DNA from: Rhodospirillaceae bacterium
GTDB lineage: Bacteria > Pseudomonadota > Alphaproteobacteria > UBA8366
NCBI GenBank assembly: GCA_002722095.1
Contig: PBKG01000019.1
Coordinates: 1 to 30,149 of the forward strand
Direction of reading: 5' to 3'
Length of the DNA: 30,149 bases
Shown here piece by piece: positions 26,142-30,149 of this stretch. The notes below the pieces were generated by a model. The model had not been told where the DNA came from. It did no database searches and saw nothing but the letters and a program-made list of their open reading frames with translations. Every line of letters starts with the position of its first letter. Position 1 is the stretch's first letter. Both the position numbers and the translations under genes were made by a program.

Positions 26142-27068
26142 CTAATCCAGCTTCTGCTCAAGCTCGGGCACTAGTTCGAACAAATCACCGACGATGCCGA
26201 AGTCGGCCACCTGGAAAATCGGCGCTTCTTCGTCCTTATTAATAGCGACAATCACCTTACTGTCCTTCATGCCGGCAAGATGCTGAATTGCCCCGGAAAT
26301 ACCGACGGCAATATAAAGCTCGGGGGCAACGATCTTTCCGGTCTGGCCGACCTGATAGTCGTTCGGCACGAAACCGGCGTCCACCGCTGCCCGAGACGCA
26401 CCAACGGCAGCGCCCAGTTTGTCAGCAACCTTTTCGAGAATCACGAAATTGTCGCCACTTTGCATGCCCCGCCCGCCGGAAATAATAATATTCGCGGCGG
26501 TAAGCTCCGGACGTTCGGATTTCGAAAGCTCCGAGCCAACATAGCTCGATAAGCCGGAATCGCCCGAGGCATCGACGGATGCAACTTCCGCCGAGCCACC
26601 GTCTTCGGCCACGGCGTCGAACGCGGTAGCGCGAACGGTAATGACTTTCTTTTCGTCTGCGGATTCTACGGTTGCGATTGCGTTACCTGCATATATCGGC
26701 CGCTCGAATGTTTTTTCGTCGATTACGCCGCTTATGTCGGAGATCTGCTGGACATCAAGCGCGGCCGCCAGCCGGGGCATGATGTTTTTTCCGAACGTAT
26801 CCGCAGGCGCGAAAATATGGCTGTAATCGCCGGCGAGATTTTCTAACAGCGGCGAGATGTTTTCCGCCATAGATCCTTCGTACTCGGATCCGTCCGCATG
26901 CAATACCTTGGCAACGCCCGCGATCTTGGCCGCCGCTTCGGCAACCGCGCCGGACCCGGCAACCAACAAATGAACATCCCCGCCCAAAGCTTGGGCAGCC
27001 GCAACGGTATTAAGGGTCGCGCCTTTGATTTCCGCATTGTCGTGTTCGACAAGAACTAGGCTCGTCAT
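26142..27068 (-). CDS. etfA: electron transfer flavoprotein alpha subunit
   Basis: FAD-binding alpha subunit (308 residues) of the ETF that takes electrons from acyl-CoA and other dehydrogenases and passes them to ETF:ubiquinone oxidoreductase. The C-terminal FAD domain is clear: [12 protein letters not shown], the [28 protein letters not shown] segment and [20 protein letters not shown]. The N-terminal domain begins [23 protein letters not shown], typical of EtfA. It starts 2 nt after the etfB stop and is the last gene of the operon. In several alphaproteobacteria a 3-hydroxybutyryl-CoA dehydrogenase gene follows; here a convergent gene follows instead. Confidence 0.95.
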   Translation of the reverse strand: MTSLVLVEHDNAEIKGATLNTVAAAQALGGDVHLLVAGSGAVAEAAAKIAGVAKVLHADGSEYEGSMAENISPLLENLAGDYSHIFAPADTFGKNIMPRLAAALDVQQISDISGVIDEKTFERPIYAGNAIATVESADEKKVITVRATAFDAVAEDGGSAEVASVDASGDSGLSSYVGSELSKSERPELTAANIIISGGRGMQSGDNFVILEKVADKLGAAVGASRAAVDAGFVPNDYQVGQTGKIVAPELYIAVGISGAIQHLAGMKDSKVIVAINKDEEAPIFQVADFGIVGDLFELVPELEQKLD

Positions 27069-27070
27069 GG

Positions 27071-27820
27071 CTATATCACCTTCGCTTCATTCTTCAGTTT
27101 GTCGACCAATTCATCGATAGTCTCGACGATCTCACCACCATCGCGCGTCGGCGGTTCGGTTACCTTCAACACTTTGAGGCGTGGCGTAACATCTACACCG
27201 ACATCTTCCGGCTGCAGGGTTTCGATAGGCTTCTTCTTGGCCTTCATGATGTTGGGTAAAGACGCATAACGCGGCTCGTTCAAACGAAGATCGACTGTGA
27301 CGACGGTCGGCATTTTCACCTTTATCGTTTCCAAGCCACCGTCGATCTCACGTACGACTTCGGATTCACCATCGCCGAGACGAATTTCCGAGGCATTGGT
27401 CGCCTGGCTCCATCCCAGCATCGCCGCCAAGAGCTGGCCGACCTGATTGCTGTCATCGTCGATCGCCTGTTTGCCGGCGATAACGATATCGGGATTTTCC
27501 TTTTCGACGATCGCTTTCAACATTTTTGCTACCGCGAGCGGCTCGACCAGCTCGTCGGTCTGCACCAACACGCCACGGTCTGCGCCCATGGCAAGCGCTG
27601 TGCGGATTGTTTCCTGGGATTGTTGCGGGCCGATCGAGGCGATGACAATCTCCTCGGCCGTGCCGGCCTCTTTCATGCGTACCGCTTCTTCGACCGAAAT
27701 TTCGTCGAAAGGATTCATCGACATTTTGACATTTGCGGTTTCGACACCGGTTTCGTCCGCTTTGACACGGATTTTAACGTTGTAGTCGATGACGCGCTTA
27801 ACGGGGACAAGGACCTTCAT
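27071..27820 (-). CDS. etfB: electron transfer flavoprotein beta subunit
   Basis: AMP-binding beta subunit of ETF, 249 residues. The true start is the ATG at 27820, giving the standard [17 protein letters not shown]; an upstream in-frame start would add 26 residues with no family match. [52 protein letters not shown] and [22 protein letters not shown] are strong EtfB signatures; the last is the recognition loop region. A purine-rich AGAGAGAAG lies 10-18 nt upstream. It is separated by 74 nt from the preceding unrecognised gene, so it may have its own promoter. Confidence 0.96.
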   Translation of the reverse strand: MKVLVPVKRVIDYNVKIRVKADETGVETANVKMSMNPFDEISVEEAVRMKEAGTAEEIVIASIGPQQSQETIRTALAMGADRGVLVQTDELVEPLAVAKMLKAIVEKENPDIVIAGKQAIDDDSNQVGQLLAAMLGWSQATNASEIRLGDGESEVVREIDGGLETIKVKMPTVVTVDLRLNEPRYASLPNIMKAKKKPIETLQPEDVGVDVTPRLKVLKVTEPPTRDGGEIVETIDELVDKLKNEAKVI

Positions 27821-27894
27821 CGCCTGTCTTCTCTCTGCTGTTCGTATGTGAATTGATTTAGACCGGCCTGTTTTTAAAGGCTGACCGTTCCCTG

Positions 27895-28677
27895 TCAAGC
27901 GGTCAGCCTGTCGCAGTAAAGATGGACTTCGTTTTCGACCATACGGCCGCCGCGTCCTTCGCCCTGTGGCACAACCGGCCAGCGCCAGGATTTTACCGGT
28001 TTACCCGGTGCCAAATCGCCCAAAAGCGCGGATTCTTCGACTAATTCACCTGCAGAATCAGTTACGCGACGAACCGCGTCGCACAGAATGAGGGTGGAAC
28101 AATCTAAGCGAGAGAGCCAATCGAAGTGCTGACGAATCAGCGCGCGATGAAAAAAATCTCCGCTGTCCTCGTCAATTTCGGTGAACTTCCTCATATAGGC
28201 CAATGGAATAACGCTTAACTGCGATGCGATATTGGCGGAAACCACGAAATCGATCGCATCGTTATCCATCAACCAATCGAGGGACGGCGGGTCCGGGAGT
28301 CGCTTGGGCGAGCGCATCACCTCTTCGGCAATTCCGGTCAAATCCCGCGTGACACGTATCGCATTCTTTAGTTGGGAAATTTTTCGGGACCTTAGATGTG
28401 CCGCATCGACCAACCACACCTCGTCGAACCGATCGGCCAATTCTCCCAACGGGATATCGAGGCACGATCCCGCGCCGAGGATAACAGCGATGCGACCGCC
28501 GCCTATCTTGTCGATTAAACTCGAAATCGCCGTTCGCGACTGGGTCAAGTGATTCGTCCGCGCGAACCGGCAACGTCGATGGCGCGCCTTGATTGCAATC
28601 GCTTCTGTTAGATAGCCGAGGCGCCGCGCCCAAGATTCAGCTGGGGTGGTGCAATATTCGAAGAGTTCCGCAAGCAT
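27895..28677 (-). CDS. unrecognised Rossmann-like protein
   Basis: Protein of 260 residues I do not recognise by name. [18 protein letters not shown] (about 60-77) followed by [10 protein letters not shown] (85-94) has the shape of motif I and the acidic end of strand two in class I SAM-dependent methyltransferases, with [15 protein letters not shown] near 150 as a possible later strand. No catalytic residues can be assigned. No signal peptide or membrane segment is visible. It starts 9 nt after the adenosyltransferase stop, so it is probably co-transcribed with it, and it precedes etfB by 74 nt. A role linked to corrinoids or electron transfer is only suggested by position. Confidence 0.7.
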   Translation of the reverse strand: MLAELFEYCTTPAESWARRLGYLTEAIAIKARHRRCRFARTNHLTQSRTAISSLIDKIGGGRIAVILGAGSCLDIPLGELADRFDEVWLVDAAHLRSRKISQLKNAIRVTRDLTGIAEEVMRSPKRLPDPPSLDWLMDNDAIDFVVSANIASQLSVIPLAYMRKFTEIDEDSGDFFHRALIRQHFDWLSRLDCSTLILCDAVRRVTDSAGELVEESALLGDLAPGKPVKSWRWPVVPQGEGRGGRMVENEVHLYCDRLTA

Positions 28678-28686
28678 CGGGCGGCG

Positions 28687-29259
28687 TTAGTCGCCCTGGG
28701 TTTCGCCTGGCACCCACAAAACATCCGATTTGCCGCCCTGATTACAATGGCGTGCCAGCACAAAAAGGTGATCCGACAAACGGTTGAGATAGGTCAGAAC
28801 CGGTGATCCGACAGACTCGGATTCGGCCAATGCACTGACCAAGCGCTCGGCCCTGCGAGCCACGGTGCGGGCGAGATGCAAATGGGCAGCCGCCATCGAG
28901 CCCCCCGGCAGGACAAAGCTTGTTAGGGGATCGAGCGCTTCGTTGATGGCATCGATTTCCATTTCGAGCCGCCGCCATTGCGTTTCGGTGACCCGAAGCG
29001 CGCCGGATTTGCGTTCTGACCCTTCCGGCGTACACAAATCGGCTCCGAGATCGAACAGATCGTTCTGAATGCGGGCCAGCATCGCGTCGACATCACCGTC
29101 TTCGATGTGTGCCCGAGCGACGCCAATTACCGCATTGGCTTCATCGACAGTTCCATAAGCAGCGACTCTGAGATCGTGCTTTGCGACGCGCGCGCCGTTG
29201 CCAAGCGAAGTCTCACCACCATCACCGCCACCGGTATAGATGCGGGTAAGGCGAACCAT
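28687..29259 (-). CDS. PduO-type ATP:cob(I)alamin adenosyltransferase
   Basis: Protein of 190 residues transferring the adenosyl group of ATP to cob(I)alamin, making coenzyme B12. N-terminal TGGGDGGETSLG (10-20) is the ATP-binding motif and YGTVDEANA (35-43) the second conserved block; later FVLPGGS, ARTVARRAER and LNRLSDHLFVLAR complete the PduO signature, including the Arg-Arg-x-Glu ATP contacts. A TTG one codon upstream is possible, but ATG 29259 is better; its first base overlaps the last base of the preceding gene stop (TGATG). The product is the cofactor needed by the NrdJ encoded 13 kb away. The adenosyltransferase-etfB-etfA order recurs in alphaproteobacteria, here with one extra gene between. 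Confidence 0.93.
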   Translation of the reverse strand: MVRLTRIYTGGGDGGETSLGNGARVAKHDLRVAAYGTVDEANAVIGVARAHIEDGDVDAMLARIQNDLFDLGADLCTPEGSERKSGALRVTETQWRRLEMEIDAINEALDPLTSFVLPGGSMAAAHLHLARTVARRAERLVSALAESESVGSPVLTYLNRLSDHLFVLARHCNQGGKSDVLWVPGETQGD

Positions 29260-29459
29260 CAACCTTTACCGGCGAACAATGCAAACAGCGCGATCAGGGC
29301 GACAGCCAAAAATTGGAAAAACACCCGCGCGCGCATCAATTTGTTCGAATATTTGGCGTTGAATTCACCGCCGCGCGCCATGACGATAATCCCGGCGATC
29401 AGCACGCCGACCGTCGCCAACAACGCAATCAAAATGAAAATGGGAAATATCGAGGACAT
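29259..29459 (-). CDS. twin transmembrane helix (HIG1-like) small protein
   Basis: Protein of 66 residues with helices at about 6-28 and 46-63 joined by a basic loop GGEFNAKYSNKLMRARVFFQ. The RARVFFQ stretch resembles the conserved (Q/I)x3(R/H)xRx3Q motif of HIG1-domain proteins, which in some bacteria associate with cytochrome oxidase. It overlaps the adenosyltransferase start by 1 nt and is probably translationally coupled to it. This small protein next to a PduO-type gene is a repeated arrangement in alphaproteobacteria. The specific role is unknown. Confidence 0.85.
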   Translation of the reverse strand: MSSIFPIFILIALLATVGVLIAGIIVMARGGEFNAKYSNKLMRARVFFQFLAVALIALFALFAGKG

Positions 29460-29491
29460 ATGAGTCGATATAGCGCTGTAATCGAAAAAGA

Positions 29492-29926
29492 CTAGCGTAG
29501 CATTTCGTAGGCCATTGTCATTGTGTCACGCTGCGCTTGGGTCACCTCGAGCAAATAGGAGAAAAGATCACGTACGCTGAACATGGCAACCAACTCGCCA
29601 TTTTCGAGCACCGGCACATGGCGAATACGCTTTTCGTTCATGATGGCGATGACATCGCGGATTTTATCTTCCGGCGCCGCCGATATGACTTTGGTTTTCA
29701 TAATGTCCGATATTTTCAGCTGCCGCCAACGCTCATCGGTTTTATTGAAGGATTTAACGATGTCGCGTTCGGACATGATGCCGACCATCTTGCCGCGGTC
29801 GTCACAAACCGGCAGTGCGCCGATATCGTTTTCCGCCAAAATGGCAATCGCATCCTCGACGGATTTGTCGGGATGGATAGTGAACAGATTACGGCTTCGT
29901 TCGGTCAGCAGATCTTCGATCGGCAT
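29492..29926 (-). CDS. tandem CBS-domain protein
   Basis: Protein of 144 residues made of two CBS domains (about 8-60 and 74-128). The first contains FTIHPDKSVEDAIAILAENDIGALPVCDDRGKMVGIMSERDIV and the second the corresponding KVISAAPEDKIRDVIAIMNEKRIRHVPVLENGELVAMFSVRDL. Such stand-alone pairs bind adenine nucleotides and act as energy sensors or regulators. I chose ATG 29926 over the upstream in-frame start at 29998 because GGGAG lies 7 nt before it and the protein then begins at the first domain. It lies 32 nt upstream of the HIG1-like gene and may lead that operon. Target protein unknown. Confidence 0.9.
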   Translation of the reverse strand: MPIEDLLTERSRNLFTIHPDKSVEDAIAILAENDIGALPVCDDRGKMVGIMSERDIVKSFNKTDERWRQLKISDIMKTKVISAAPEDKIRDVIAIMNEKRIRHVPVLENGELVAMFSVRDLFSYLLEVTQAQRDTMTMAYEMLR

Positions 29927-30064
29927 ATAGTGACTCCCTGAGAATCGACCCGATTTTGATTTTTGCGGAACATGCCGCGTGCCCGGGGTATTGTTCAAGT
30001 TTTATTATAGCATTTAAACTGTCTCCACACGACAACGCGCGCGCATCTGCGAGGGAGAACCGCC

Positions 30065-30149
30065 ATGACCGCCGACAAACTTCGCAACGACCCGGACCCT
30101 GAGACCATCACTGTTATTCCTGCTGCCGTCGATATCGGCGCGGAAATCC
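30065..30149 (+). CDS. start of an unrecognised gene, 3'-truncated
   Basis: An ATG at 30065 preceded by GAGGGAGA opens a frame to the window edge encoding about 28 residues (MTADKLRNDPDPETITVIPA, then AVDIGAEI). It is divergent from the CBS gene across 138 bp containing an A/T-rich patch (about 29990-30020) that could hold promoters for both. Too little is visible to name it. Confidence 0.55.
   Translation, partial: MTADKLRNDPDPETITVIPAAVDIGAEI

Overview
The window comes from an alphaproteobacterial chromosome. Supporting this are the families DUF2125 and TIGR02302/DUF4175, which I know mainly from this class, the gene order argH-lptM-lysA-TIGR02302 next to a divergent tlpA, the block ftsE-ftsX-ydcF-plsC divergent from an MJ0042 zinc-ribbon gene, a metX-metW pair, and an exact alphaproteobacterial-type LexA motif (GTTC-N7-GTTC). 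The class II ribonucleotide reductase and the large RTX protein fit a free-living, possibly marine, member. I cannot place it to genus.

Layout. 1-2609: the 3' part of a secreted RTX calcium-binding protein built of 74 in-phase nonapeptides plus a type I secretion-like C-terminus. 2812-6525: a three-gene ABC exporter operon of the GldA/GldF/GldG type. 6613-7527: a BtuF-like cobalamin-binding protein without signal peptide. 7535-9277 (minus): metX-metW. 9484-12415 (plus): an aromatic amino acid operon of chorismate mutase with a degenerate prephenate dehydratase-like tail, a HisC-family aminotransferase and TyrA, joined by 4-nt overlaps. 12390-13445 (minus): DUF2125. 13533-15791 (minus): B12-dependent nrdJ, preceded by a LexA box and DnaA-box-like 9-mers. 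15951-18864 (minus): ftsE-ftsX-ydcF-plsC. 19082-19996 (plus): zinc-ribbon/DUF3426 protein. 20024-25503 (minus): argH-lptM-lysA-TIGR02302, including a 42-residue lipoprotein gene that is easy to miss. 25517-26086 (plus): TlpA-like thioredoxin. 26142-29926 (minus): CBS protein, HIG1-like twin-helix protein, PduO-type adenosyltransferase, an unrecognised Rossmann-like protein, etfB and etfA. 30065-end: start of an unrecognised gene.

Themes. Cobalamin use recurs: a corrinoid-binding protein, an adenosylcobalamin-dependent RNR and a PduO adenosyltransferase that would make its cofactor. Most of the window is ordinary core metabolism and cell division. I found no mobile element, CRISPR array, tRNA, rRNA or convincing new multi-gene system. 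The most notable points are the predicted SOS and DnaA control region of nrdJ, the long uninterrupted RTX array with mixed Leu/Met cores, the catalytically degenerate prephenate dehydratase tail on the chorismate mutase, and a possible ATT start for metX.
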